Below are positions 29,194 through 38,753 of a stretch of DNA of 64,000 nt, piece after piece. The DNA is from Picochlorum sp. 'celeri' (Eukaryota > Chlorophyta > Trebouxiophyceae). The notes under the pieces were generated by a model. It did no database searches. It was not told where the DNA came from and saw only the letters and a list, made by a program, of their open reading frames with translations. The position numbers were made by a program, and so were the translations under genes. The DNA lies in contig JAACMV010000014.1 of NCBI GenBank assembly GCA_010909725.1, positions 310,001 to 374,000 on the forward strand. The letters are read 5' to 3'. Within the stretch, counting starts at the first letter, position 1. Each line of letters begins with the position of its first letter.

Positions 29194-32100
29194 ATGACTA
29201 CGTTGAGACTTGCGTTGCTATTCGTACTCGCCGTGAGTGCAGGTGCACAGATTGGTGCGTTTTTCTTCCCTTGTCTGATGATATACATATTATGTTGTAT
29301 GATAACACTTCTGGCAATCTCTTCGACCGAGAAGGAGCACCCGGCGCGGTGACCTACTGGTTCCCGCGTCAAACGTAAACCATTGTTAACTCCTCAATCC
29401 GGAGTACGCAATGGGGTTGCGTTCGGGTGATGAATGCAACTATTGGAGCATCTCACGACTCAAAATCTTAAATACACTGATCTCTGATGCGTGTTTCTTG
29501 CAGATGAGTCCAGTCGCTTGCTAACCTCGATAAGACAACCTGTTGTTGTGGAAGCCAGCTTGCCAAACATCACTGTGGGCTTCAAGACTGGTCCAAATAT
29601 TCCTGACACGGAATTCACCATCAAGTGTGTTCTTGAGGGCGAAGGATGTGGAGCCCCAGGTTGGGGGCAGTCTGTGAGTGGGCTTCTGCCAGTCACACCT
29701 GCTGTTGTGGAGGGAACTGTTCAGGGTCTGGACGTGGAACAGACGTACAGCTGCTATGTGGAAACTTATCTGATTAAAGAAAAGATATCGTACTGTCGAG
29801 AGGCGAAGCCACTTCCAGGGACAGTGAAAGTGGAGCTAATATTCCCAGCGTATGCCAGTGCAGCTGCCTTTGGTCAGCCAGAAAAAGACCAAATCTGCGC
29901 AAATCTGTTGTCGTTGCAGCTGGAAGGGCAGTGCTCTGTAGTTCGTGTAATGGATGGGAATGTCAGAGTCTTTATTCAGATGGAAGCAGACGACTACAGG
30001 GACGCATGGTCTCTTGGAGCAATGTTAAAACAAGGAGGATCTGAAGTGGATGATGTCCTTCTTAGGGGGCTGGAAGGTCCTGTTGAGATTGTCAATGTAG
30101 TGGCAGAGCCTCCATTTCCAACATCTGCCACTGCCGCAACAATTGTAGCTGCTACACCGAAAGCAGGATCTGAGAACAACACCTTGGTGGTCAATTGGAC
30201 TGCAGGAGAGGACAGTGTGCCACCTGCTGGTGACCCTGCCTTCTACGTGGCCTGCCTTGTGAGTGGATCTGCTTGCCCATCAAGCCCCACGTTTGATATG
30301 AACAGACCTCTGGGCTTGGACGAGAGCACAGACGTGGTAGGATTGATGGAAGGAACCCTGTATGACTGCTTTGTGGTGGCAAAGGACTGGGATGGAAGTG
30401 GAGTGTGCTCTGACCCAGTTCAAGTCTCCACCTATCAGCGAGCCGCTGCTCCCATGATTGCGTCTGTGGAGCCAAAGGTGGGGGCTGAGACTGACACCCT
30501 GGTGGTGACGTGGATGCCTGGAGACGACAGTGTGCCACCTGCTGGTGACCCTGCCTTCTACGTGGCCTGCCTTGTGAGTGGATCTGCCTGCCCATCAAGC
30601 CCCACGTTTGATATGAACAGACCTCTGGGCTTGGACGAGAGCACAGACGTGGTAGGATTGATGGAAGGAACCCTGTATGACTGCTTTGTGGTGGCAAAGG
30701 ACTGGGATGGAAGTGGAGTGTGCTCTGACCCAGTTCAAGTCTCCACCTATCAGCGAGCCGCTGCTCCCATGATTGCGTCTGTGGAGCCAAAGGTGGGGGC
30801 TGAGACTGACACCCTGGTGGTGACGTGGATGCCTGGAGACGACAGTGTGCCACCTGCTGGTGACCCTGCCTTCTACGTGGCCTGCCTTGTGAGTGGATCT
30901 GCCTGCCCATCAAGCCCCACGTTTGATATGAACAGACCTCTGGGCTTGGACGAGAGCACAGACGTGGTAGGATTGATGGAAGGAACCCTGTATGACTGCT
31001 TTGTGGTGGCAAAGGACTGGGATGGAAGTGGAGTGTGCTCTGACCCAGTTCAAGTCTCCACCTATCAGCGAGCCGCTGCTCCCATGATTGCGTCTGTGGA
31101 GCCAAAGGTGGGGGCTGAGACTGACACCCTGGTGGTGACGTGGATGCCTGGAGACGACAGTGTGCCACCTGCTGGTGACCCTGCCTTCTACGTGGCCTGC
31201 CTTGTGAGTGGATCTGCTTGCCCATCAAGCCCCACGTTTGATATGAACAGACCTCTGGGCTTGGACGAGAGCACAGACGTGGTAGGATTGATGGAAGGAA
31301 CCCTGTATGACTGCTTTGTGGTGGCAAAGGACTGGGATGGAAGTGGAGTGTGCTCTGACCCAGTTCAAGTCTCCACCTATCAGCGAGCCGCTGCTCCCAT
31401 GATTGCGTCTGTGGAGCCAAAGGTGGGGGCTGAGACTGACACCCTGGTGGTGACGTGGATGCCTGGAGACGACAGTGTGCCACCTGCTGGTGACCCTGCC
31501 TTCTACGTGGCCTGCCTTGTGAGTGGATCTGCCTGCCCATCAAGCCCCACGTTTGATATGAACAGACCTCTGGGCTTGGACGAGAGCACAGACGTGGTAG
31601 GATTGATGGAAGGAACCCTGTATGACTGCTTTGTGGTGGCAAAGGACTGGGATGGAAGTGGAGTGTGCTCTGACCCAGTTCAAGTCTCCACCTATCAGCG
31701 AGCCGCTGCTCCCATGATTGCGTCTGTGGAGCCAAAGGTGGGGGCTGAGACTGACACCCTGGTGGTGACGTGGATGCCTGGAGACGACAGTGTGCCACCT
31801 GCTGGTGACCCTGCCTTCTACGTGGCCTGTCTTGTGAGTGGATCTGCTTGCCCATCAAGCCCCACGTTTGATATGAACAGACCTCTGGGCTTGGACGAGA
31901 GCACAGACGTGGTAGGATTGATGGAAGGAACCCTGTATGACTGCTTTGTGGTGGCAAAGGACTGGGATGGAAGTGGAGTGTGCTCTGACCCAGTTCAAGT
32001 CTCCACCTATCAGCGAGCCGCTGCTCCCATGATTGCGTCTGTGGAGCCAAAGGTGGGGGCTGAGACTGACACCCTGGTGGTGACGTGGATGCCTGGAGAC

Positions 32101-32760
32101 GACAGTGTGCCACCTGCTGGTGACCCTGCCTTCTACGTGGCCTGCCTTGTGAGTGGATCTGCTTGCCCATCAAGCCCCACGTTTGATATGAACAGACCTC
32201 TGGGCTTGGACGAGAGCACAGACGTGGTAGGATTGATGGAAGGAACCCTGTATGACTGCTTTGTGGTGGCAAAGGACTGGGATGGAAGTGGAGTGTGCTC
32301 TGACCCAGTTTCGACCATTACATTATGCGATGTGTCGTTGAATTATGAGGCATCTCCAGTGAATGGTATGTGTGTGTGTATGCCTGGGTTCAGAGACCTG
32401 AATGGAGATCCAGCAGACGGTTGCGAGTACGAGCAAACATGTACCATTGGGGATGGAAACCCAGTCTTCTACCAAGATTGCGACTATCAATCGTCCACAT
32501 GGGAACCATTCTGCTTAACGGAAGGAACATATGATGTCAGCACACGGGTTGCGGATATGAGCAGCATGGAGATTGCAGATGGGTACAGAGTCTCATTCAA
32601 GTACAACCCTGGTTCTCAGACCTGCAATGCATATTCTCTTCCTGGTGGTACCTCTTCCATACCTTGCTTTACATCTGTTGCGTGCTATGGACCACAAGGT
32701 GTTTCTGTTCGAAATATAAACGATGCTGTGGTCCAGGTCACTGTTATCAAGTATACCTAA
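29194..32760 (+). CDS. secreted protein with seven near-identical FN3-like repeats and Cys-rich C-terminus
   Basis: Exon 1 (29194-29254) encodes a textbook signal peptide, MTTLRLALLFVLAVSAGAQ. A 249-nt intron, 29255-29503 (donor GTGCGT, acceptor TTGCAG, phase 1), joins it to the large exon 29504-32760, giving 1105 aa. A unique region of about 210 residues is followed by seven 105-residue units (about 30136-32310). Each contains a TLVVTW strand, Y-x-V/C strands and a C-x5-C pair, resembling fibronectin type III domains. The C-terminal 150 residues are Cys-rich, with an EGF-like segment (NGMCVCMPGF). The protein is probably extracellular: cell surface, wall matrix or adhesion. No membrane anchor is evident. 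The last six repeats are almost identical in DNA, so copy number may differ between strains or assemblies. Function unknown. Confidence 0.82.
30136..32310 (+). repeat. 315-bp tandem coding repeat, seven copies
   Basis: Unit boundaries by the sequence CCCATGATTGCG fall at 30451, 30766, 31081, 31396, 31711 and 32026, exactly 315 bp apart. A first copy upstream diverges in its 5' part only. Differences between copies are a few silent changes, such as GCT/GCC in the GSAC codons. Confidence 0.97.
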
Positions 32761-33792
32761 TAGTTTTGCTTGCCAGTGGATGTCAACGTAAATCGGCCTA
32801 CAGGTTGCCCTATGTCTTATGAAACGTTCATCTGTCTGATTATACACTTTCTACTTTTGGTCTTGACGTAGTCTTGCTGTCTCTTCAACTGTCTTTTTAA
32901 TTCTTCAAATATTTTTTTGAGCTTTTTGTTAATGCAACCTTTATCACAGAAGCATCAGCCATGGACTGAAGAAAAGGAATCATCCAAAGATATAAAATGC
33001 ATTCTCATGAAGTGAAAGGGGTCTTGCGTGCATCCACGCATGGTCCTGGGTCGCTATCTAGAATTTCACGAAGCTGGCATGGTTGGCACAGGCCGAATGG
33101 TGCCCCACTGCTGCGCTTCGCCAGCAGCCATTCTGCAACCCCTTCGATCATCTTTACAGCAGAAGATGTACAATATAAGTATCAAATACTACTAATAATA
33201 GTAAAGAAATGTATCAATGTGAAGCCTGCATCGTCGATTGATCCGGCGAATATATGTTAGGCTGTGACTCCCAGCTTACTAAGCTGAGCTTCGTCTAGCA
33301 TACAGACGCCGTACATGCGTATATATACACGACACCCTCTTAGCCGCTTGCAAGCGCCGAAATCATGAATGTGTCTGCCATCGTGGCTGCTTTCTGTCCT
33401 CTTCTATTATAGATGGCGATGAGGAGTACAGTACCACCACGAGTACTGTGTTCTTTTTAACCAATAGCAAGATGCCATTGAAGGCCGCTGGTATGATATG
33501 ATGCGACTCACTCAATTGGAAGATATTCCAGTTCTAGAACTTGCAGGTGATCTTAGATAAGATCTGCGATGTCGTTGCGCAACGTTGCGCATGCAGTTAA
33601 CTGCATGCAGATCTGCGATCTAGATCGATCGCTGGTCAATCTAGATCAGCCTCGTCGAAAAAACAACGATATGGTGGTTGCCATCTCTTCGATTCAGGTT
33701 GATTAAATCATTAATGAATAATAACAGAGTGCGATGGATTTCTGATTTAGAGATACGAACGTAAAACCAAGGAAAAGTTAAGAAAACCAAAC
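32761..33792. other. 1-kb region without a supported gene, containing a palindrome cluster
   Basis: Lies between the FN3-repeat gene and the TraB gene, both on the plus strand. An 87-codon frame at 32997-33260 has no recognisable features. The striking element is the palindrome-rich block at 33549-33650, listed separately. Confidence 0.5.
33549..33650. repeat. cluster of perfect palindromes
   Basis: Within about 100 bp: GATCTTA-GA-TAAGATC (33549-33564), CGTTGCGCAACG (33573-33584), the 20-bp palindrome GCATGCAGTTAACTGCATGC (33589-33608), GCAGATCTGC (33607-33616) and GATCTAGATC (33617-33626). GATCTGCGAT is also directly repeated (33561 and 33610). It lies about 150-240 bp upstream of the TraB start. 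Confidence 0.9.
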
Positions 33793-35742
33793 ATGTCGAC
33801 ATGTTTCCATGTCTTGGGACATGGCTTGGTCTCCTGTCCTCTGAGGCACAAGACATATAATAGTCGTTTGATTCAGCCTAGAAACTCTAATATATCATGT
33901 CATGCCACGACGCAGCAGAATCAGAATCAGAATCAGAATAGAGACACAGTGTCGCAAAGCCTAGAGACAGTAAAAGGTGACACATTATTGAGAAATTCTA
34001 CGGCTGTGGTGCGTGATGGAGATTCTGTAGCATATATACTAGGAATTTCCCATGTGTCAAAAGAATCGGGTCGGTTGATTGAGGAATTGATCGAGGAGGT
34101 TGGGCCAGATGCTGTACTCGTGGAATTGTGCCATGAACGGACAGGTCTCTTGGTGGATGAATCAGCAGCGAAAACTGGCAAGAATGCGTGGTTTTCAGCA
34201 TCTGTTGATATTCAAGGGCTACCAAAAGCGGAATATTGGCCCAAGAAGGCCGATTTGTTGAATTTGTTGAGGACATATCGAGGGTGTCCAGTCTCAACTG
34301 GGGGAATTCAAGCTGATGCAGATGCTCTCTTGGCAACTGGGCTATTTGAATCGGTGACCCCCGTGACTGGGCCACCGCCGCAATCATGGGACCCGATGTT
34401 TGTATATACTCGGGAATCTGATGAGGTTATTCCAGGGGTGGAGCTGTCGAGTATCACGTTTAAAGTAACTCCCAGACGGTTGCCTCCTGTGGAGTCTCTC
34501 AAGGTTGTCTTTGAGAATGGGAATACAGATGAGCAGATGTCATCATTGATGCATGATATCATTATGAATTCAAGTAGAAGCGGTACGACATTAGATGCTC
34601 TCCTGCGTGCAAGGCACGGGTGTATGGGGAATGGTAGTAGTATCACATATGAATGGTCAGACAATGGCATGCATGTGACAGCACGGGTGCGACAGGACCA
34701 ATCGCATGGTAGTATCGTATCGGGATTAGAAAACACCGTTATTCAAGGAAAAGGAATAGGAATCGCGCCGTTTTCAAGACGATTCATGGGACCCAATGGA
34801 AACGAAAATGCTCCAAAAACACCCGATGGACACCTGGTAGAGGTGTCCCCATGGGAGAATCATCCCCGTGATGATACACAACAATCTTCTACTACCCAAG
34901 GGTTTTTGGAATCTTTTGCTAACGCAGTCACGATGCAGTATGCAAAATATCAAGCAGACGCTGGTCGCAAGGTGGGTATTGTACCAGGATATGCATGGAG
35001 GGTAGCGCTTGCAGCAGCAGCACGATCACACGTACCATTCGTGTTCCTCGGCGATCGGCTTTCAAGTGTGACGTCACAAAGACTGTTACAAGGCATGGTG
35101 GCATCGTCCCTTCCTTACCTTGCCACCAGCGCGGCAGTATCTCTGGCAAGCTGGGTTGCACCACCAGTGCTGCTTCATGCAACACCATCCCTGCCAGCAT
35201 CCATCGTCATCACAGCTGCCTCCTTCCTAGCAGCCATTTGGCCACTCTATTCTCCTATTCAAGAGATTCAAAAGTTTTCCGAAATGTCAGCATCGCAGAT
35301 TGAAGATGCTGTGCGTGTCACAGAGCCATTGCAATCAGCATCTGATGCCCCATTCTATTTATGGGGAGAAGACGCCCTCATCCGATGGCCTGGAGCAGAG
35401 ACACCAGTTATTCATGAGAGAGATAGATATATGGCATTTGCAACATATTCTATTCTCAGGAATATTCCATCTGGGCTCACCCCAACGTATGCAGCAACAT
35501 CTCAGGAGCATGATGGCACAGTGTATTCCTATGCCATGCCAAAAGGGTCATCACCAACCGTTTGCCCTCCAGGAAAGGGCCAAGGTCAGTATAGCATAGA
35601 GTCCACCTATCCTCCGCGAAAGGTTGTGGCCATTGTAGGAACTGCCCATGTTCGAGGCATGCAGGCAATTTTGGTCAATCTCCTGTCCAATCCCTCATCC
35701 TCCGGGAATGTGTTGGAGGAATTATCAACATCGTCTTCTTGA
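33793..35742 (+). CDS. TraB-family protein
   Basis: 649 aa. The family signature appears near residue 80 as ILGISHVSKESGRLIEELI followed by PDAVLVELCHERTGLL. A distal copy of the GTAHVRGM motif lies at the C-terminus (VVAIVGTAHVRGMQAIL), as in TraB/PrgY-type proteins of plants and bacteria. A middle section KVGIVPGYAWRVALAAA and VPFVFLGDR is also typical. Two hydrophobic stretches (about residues 435-480) suggest membrane attachment. The N-terminus is rich in Ser, Asn, Arg and Gln, with an imperfect Gln-Asn run, compatible with an organellar targeting peptide. Plant TraB proteins are organelle-associated; the biochemical activity of the family is unsettled. No intron is seen. The insertion between the two conserved halves is longer than usual. 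Confidence 0.8.
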   Translation: MSTCFHVLGHGLVSCPLRHKTYNSRLIQPRNSNISCHATTQQNQNQNQNRDTVSQSLETVKGDTLLRNSTAVVRDGDSVAYILGISHVSKESGRLIEELIEEVGPDAVLVELCHERTGLLVDESAAKTGKNAWFSASVDIQGLPKAEYWPKKADLLNLLRTYRGCPVSTGGIQADADALLATGLFESVTPVTGPPPQSWDPMFVYTRESDEVIPGVELSSITFKVTPRRLPPVESLKVVFENGNTDEQMSSLMHDIIMNSSRSGTTLDALLRARHGCMGNGSSITYEWSDNGMHVTARVRQDQSHGSIVSGLENTVIQGKGIGIAPFSRRFMGPNGNENAPKTPDGHLVEVSPWENHPRDDTQQSSTTQGFLESFANAVTMQYAKYQADAGRKVGIVPGYAWRVALAAAARSHVPFVFLGDRLSSVTSQRLLQGMVASSLPYLATSAAVSLASWVAPPVLLHATPSLPASIVITAASFLAAIWPLYSPIQEIQKFSEMSASQIEDAVRVTEPLQSASDAPFYLWGEDALIRWPGAETPVIHERDRYMAFATYSILRNIPSGLTPTYAATSQEHDGTVYSYAMPKGSSPTVCPPGKGQGQYSIESTYPPRKVVAIVGTAHVRGMQAILVNLLSNPSSSGNVLEELSTSSS

Positions 35743-35974
35743 GTGTGTTTCCATCGGTAAAAAATAGTTAAAATTAATTGACGACAATCCGTCTGTCGTA
35801 GTCGTTTCAGACTACCTACGGTCGCTGTTGTTGCATTCGTCTCTCGGGACAGACAACCAATTCCACTCGGGTTGATCTGTCATCATAACCGTTATATCGA
35901 CATACAGATGGTATAACGTACTAATATTGAATTCAAAAAAGGGCACACAAGGGTAAACAAGGTTTCGTAGAAGT

Positions 35975-36832
35975 ATGGGTTTCGAAAACTGGTTCCCAAT
36001 GATTTGCGTGAATTCGTGTCAGCATATGCTGCTCGACGCATTTCAACGATGGCTACGACCTGACTGTGATTCTTCGGAAGAATATCAACGACGCCGGAGG
36101 TCTATGAAGGGCATTATCATGTTATTGTTGAAGACCGCTGCCACGGGTGCATTAGCGACTGTGTTGGATGCGTTGATTGAGATTCGACGTCGACACATGT
36201 ATCTTGTATCATTACGAGAAGAGATTGGGGCAGATGCGATGGGTGGGGAGGAGGCTGGGGTGGTATCATCGCCATCTGGGTATTTGGGCATTGGAAATCT
36301 CACTCGGGCTGGAATATCTGCGTGGAGATCTAGGCTCTTGATCGGTATAGACGAGTTGGAAAAGCAAGCGCTGCGATATGGGATTCAGCCGAGTCATAGA
36401 TTCTCACCGAATGAGAGCTTGGAGGATGTAGCGCCAGAGAAGAAGAGAGATTCTGAGGGAAAGGATGATGCTGATGAACCACCATGTGGTGCACACACGA
36501 AACAAATATCGACAACAGTAAAGCAGCTTATCCATCTCGTGGAGGCACAAGATCAGACAAGGCTTGAATCAGAGGTGGATACGTTAGTGGATGGACTGTT
36601 GGGTACAAGGGAGGATGCTGCCGAGTGTTGCACTATATGCATGGATGATGATGTTGCCACCCAAGTGGAGATAGCTGGCTGTCGACACGAACTCTGTTTT
36701 TCTTGTGCTCGGATGATTTGCGACGGAACGAATGCCCATCAGCTGCCTCAGTGTCCATTTTGTAGGCACCCCATAGAAGGGTTCAAACCCATTTATCATA
36801 GAGTAACGACGTCTTCTGTAGCGTGCGATTGA
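35975..36832 (+). CDS. RING-finger protein, putative E3 ubiquitin ligase
   Basis: 285 aa with a C-terminal RING: CCTICMDDD, then CRHELCFSCARMIC and QCPFCRHPIEGF, i.e. a C3HC4 zinc-binding pattern. The N-terminal 200 residues are helical, containing a moderately hydrophobic stretch (GIIMLLLKTAATGALATVL), and do not match a family I know. The start is the ATG at 35975. The RING arrangement resembles plant ankyrin-RING (XBAT-type) proteins, but no ankyrin repeats are visible. E3 ligase activity is inferred from the domain. It is convergent with the TMCO1 gene, with 22 bp between stop codons. Confidence 0.77.
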   Translation: MGFENWFPMICVNSCQHMLLDAFQRWLRPDCDSSEEYQRRRRSMKGIIMLLLKTAATGALATVLDALIEIRRRHMYLVSLREEIGADAMGGEEAGVVSSPSGYLGIGNLTRAGISAWRSRLLIGIDELEKQALRYGIQPSHRFSPNESLEDVAPEKKRDSEGKDDADEPPCGAHTKQISTTVKQLIHLVEAQDQTRLESEVDTLVDGLLGTREDAAECCTICMDDDVATQVEIAGCRHELCFSCARMICDGTNAHQLPQCPFCRHPIEGFKPIYHRVTTSSVACD

Positions 36833-36854
36833 TGTGTATATATATTTATTACTG

Positions 36855-37483
36855 TTATGCGGTTTTGAAAACCTTTTCCATATCTGGTTTGAACATGGAC
36901 ATTTTACGTGTTGGCCCCCAGCCAAACATCTTGGTGACAAGCACCTTGACAGATCCTTGACACAGCATAAAGATGAAAAACTGCACATGGAAGACATGGT
37001 CATTATACAGTGATATATATATATAGTCAGAAGATGAACATCACAGATACGTACTGGAGAGAACTCGTTTGGCGCTGCATCTTCCAATCCTCTTTGCGTA
37101 ATTTTCCTGATGAATGATGGTGGCTCAAAAGGCAATATTCCAGCTGGTGCCTTACCAAACATCTTCGGGACGATATTCATGCTCACAATCATTGTTGCAA
37201 ACGTCAAAATCCCAGTCACAATCTGAATCACAGCCATCTTACGACCAGCCTCGGCTTCAAAAGTCTTTTTTTTGGCAGCATCCTTCTTCTTCCCAGAAGA
37301 CCCACCCGACTCACCCTCGCCATCCGCCTTACTCGGTGGTTCATACTTTTCAAAATCTTTCTTTAATCGTTTGAAAGAAGCGGTTCGGTAAATCAGCAGG
37401 TATCCAACTAGTTCAGTCAAGATGGCTGTGGCAAATCCATACCCAATCACCTGAAGAGGCACCGTATTTACTATAGAAACCAT
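36855..37483 (-). CDS. TMCO1: TMCO1-like ER membrane protein (EMC3/Get1/YidC superfamily)
   Basis: Spliced product of 184 aa, close to the usual 188: exons 37055-37483 and 36855-36980, with a 74-nt intron 36981-37054 (donor GTACGT, acceptor TGTGCAG, phase 0). Order of features matches TMCO1: TM1 (TAILTELVGYLLIYR), a charged coiled-coil (FKRLKKDFEKYE plus a Lys-rich linker), TM2 (VIQIVTGILTFATMIV), LPFEPPSFIRKITQRGL, then FFIFMLCQGSVKVLVTKMFGWGPTR from exon 2. TMCO1 acts in the ER as part of a multipass translocon and has been described as a calcium-load-activated channel. The frame running on past the donor into 36584 is intron readthrough. Very good overall agreement. Confidence 0.9.
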
Positions 37484-37756
37484 CGCATATGTATCAATAA
37501 TAATGTTCTATAACTATATTTAAATTTAAACAGGTTTTTTTTCTCCTGGCATTTCACATGGATCCGAAAATCTGAATTTTCTGATTCACACAATGAACAA
37601 GGAGCAGGCCTAGGCCAGCCTGGATTCCAATGTCCAAGCGGACGTGTATATATATCGACATAGAATATATAAGAGTGTGTTACATTCTTCGCAACATATA
37701 TAACTAATTACCTAGGTCGATTATGCATAGTCGCATCACAATACAAGGACTGACAT
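37484..37756. other. intergenic region between TMCO1 start and RPS18 stop
   Basis: AT-rich, about 270 bp, with TATATA-rich tracts near 37650-37710. It presumably contains the TMCO1 promoter and RPS18 3' UTR; nothing else is recognised. Confidence 0.4.
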
Positions 37757-38206
37757 TTACTTTCTCATAGCAACACCCACAGTCTTTCCAGCACGGCCAG
37801 TCGTCTTTGTATGCTGTCCACGCACAGTGAATCCCCAGTAATGACGAAGACCACGATGGTTTCTGATCTTCTTCAAACGCTCAAGATCCTCACGAAGTTT
37901 GGTATCGAGCTGAGAAGACACGAGCTGAGAGTACTTTCCATCCTTGATATCCTTCTGTCTGTTAAGGAACCAGTCTGGAATTTTATAGGAGCGTGGGTTG
38001 GCTACAATGTTCATAACTGCCTCAAGCTCTTCAGCACTCAATTCTCCTGCGCGCTTTCTCAAGTCTATTTCCGCCTTCTTGCAGCAGATGGTGGAGAAAC
38101 GGCGACCCATACCTCTAATGGCAGTCAAAGCGTACATGATCTTCTCCTTTCCGTTAACGTTGGTATTCAACACACGGAGAATATGTGTGAAACTGTCTGG
38201 TGCCAT
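37757..38206 (-). CDS. RPS18: cytosolic 40S ribosomal protein S18 (uS13)
   Basis: Complete uS13 family protein: [65 protein letters not shown] and [17 protein letters not shown]. It sits in the small-subunit head and contacts the P-site tRNA. The Met at 38206 gives 149 aa. Eukaryotic S18 begins MSL, and the sequence just upstream reads TTTGCAG then Ser-Leu, so an additional exon consisting of only the ATG (38322-38324) and an intron 38213-38321 are plausible, giving 152 aa as in animals. The donor after that ATG (GTTGTT) is weak, so I report the shorter form. Confidence 0.93.
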   Translation of the reverse strand: MAPDSFTHILRVLNTNVNGKEKIMYALTAIRGMGRRFSTICCKKAEIDLRKRAGELSAEELEAVMNIVANPRSYKIPDWFLNRQKDIKDGKYSQLVSSQLDTKLREDLERLKKIRNHRGLRHYWGFTVRGQHTKTTGRAGKTVGVAMRK

Positions 38207-38584
38207 AAGGGACTGCAAAACAAACAAGCACAACAAATTAGTCCTGCGCCGTCTCTACGAGGGACATTCGATGGGCTGCTCTTCACCGCGACTCTTCCTT
38301 CTTGAACGCCATGTCAACAACCATAAAGTATTTTGATGTGACATGTGTTGATGGATTCGCAGAAACACGTGGGAATAGGTCGCGACGACGGCTGCCGTCC
38401 GTCAAGTCATGGCCGTCGGCCACAACTGGCAATGTCACTGTTTGATCAACGTACCCCCATGATTGCTAATTCTTTCTAATTTATCTTCTTTTAACTACCA
38501 AAGAATAGTAATGGAGGGAAGGAGAGGGTGGATGTGAATTTTTGCCGTCTCTCTTTGGCCGGCCTGAGGGATTCGAGGAGTATC

Positions 38585-38593
38585 TCGGTCAAA
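38585..38593 (-). promoter_or_regulatory. TTTGACCGA site (reverse orientation)
   Basis: TCGGTCAAA, the reverse complement of the 9-mer shared with the sites at 27889, 38633/38649 and 42365/42380. It lies 160 bp upstream of the NIPA-like ATG. Confidence 0.4.
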
Positions 38594-38632
38594 TATGGGT
38601 TTGATGGGAAAAGCATGATGATGACTGTGTAT

Positions 38633-38657
38633 TCGGTCAAAGACAGTGTTTGACCGA
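38633..38657. promoter_or_regulatory. inverted repeat of TTTGACCGA (W-box-like), 7-bp spacer
   Basis: TCGGTCAAA (38633-38641) and TTTGACCGA (38649-38657) form a perfect 9-bp inverted repeat about 100 bp upstream of the NIPA-like start codon. A dimeric regulator is suggested. Confidence 0.55.
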
Positions 38658-38753
38658 GAGTAAAATAATACACATCACAGAGGAACCAAAGCGTATGTAT
38701 CTCTCTGTCTATGATCGAGTATCGCGCGGGGAAAAAAACATTGCACGCCTAAA

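Larger units (their letters stand above)
38207..38753. promoter_or_regulatory. divergent promoter region of RPS18 and the NIPA-like gene
   Basis: About 545 bp. The RPS18 leader (possibly with an intron) occupies the left part. The right part holds three TTTGACCGA-type sites, two of them as an inverted repeat. Confidence 0.5.

Noticed and set aside
30191..32272. 693-codon open frame on the minus strand
   Set aside because: Antisense of the 315-bp FN3-like repeats, extended by repetition. The sense frame has a signal peptide, intron and domain logic.
32997..33260. 87-codon open frame
   Set aside because: No family similarity, no supporting promoter or splice structure, and about the length expected by chance.
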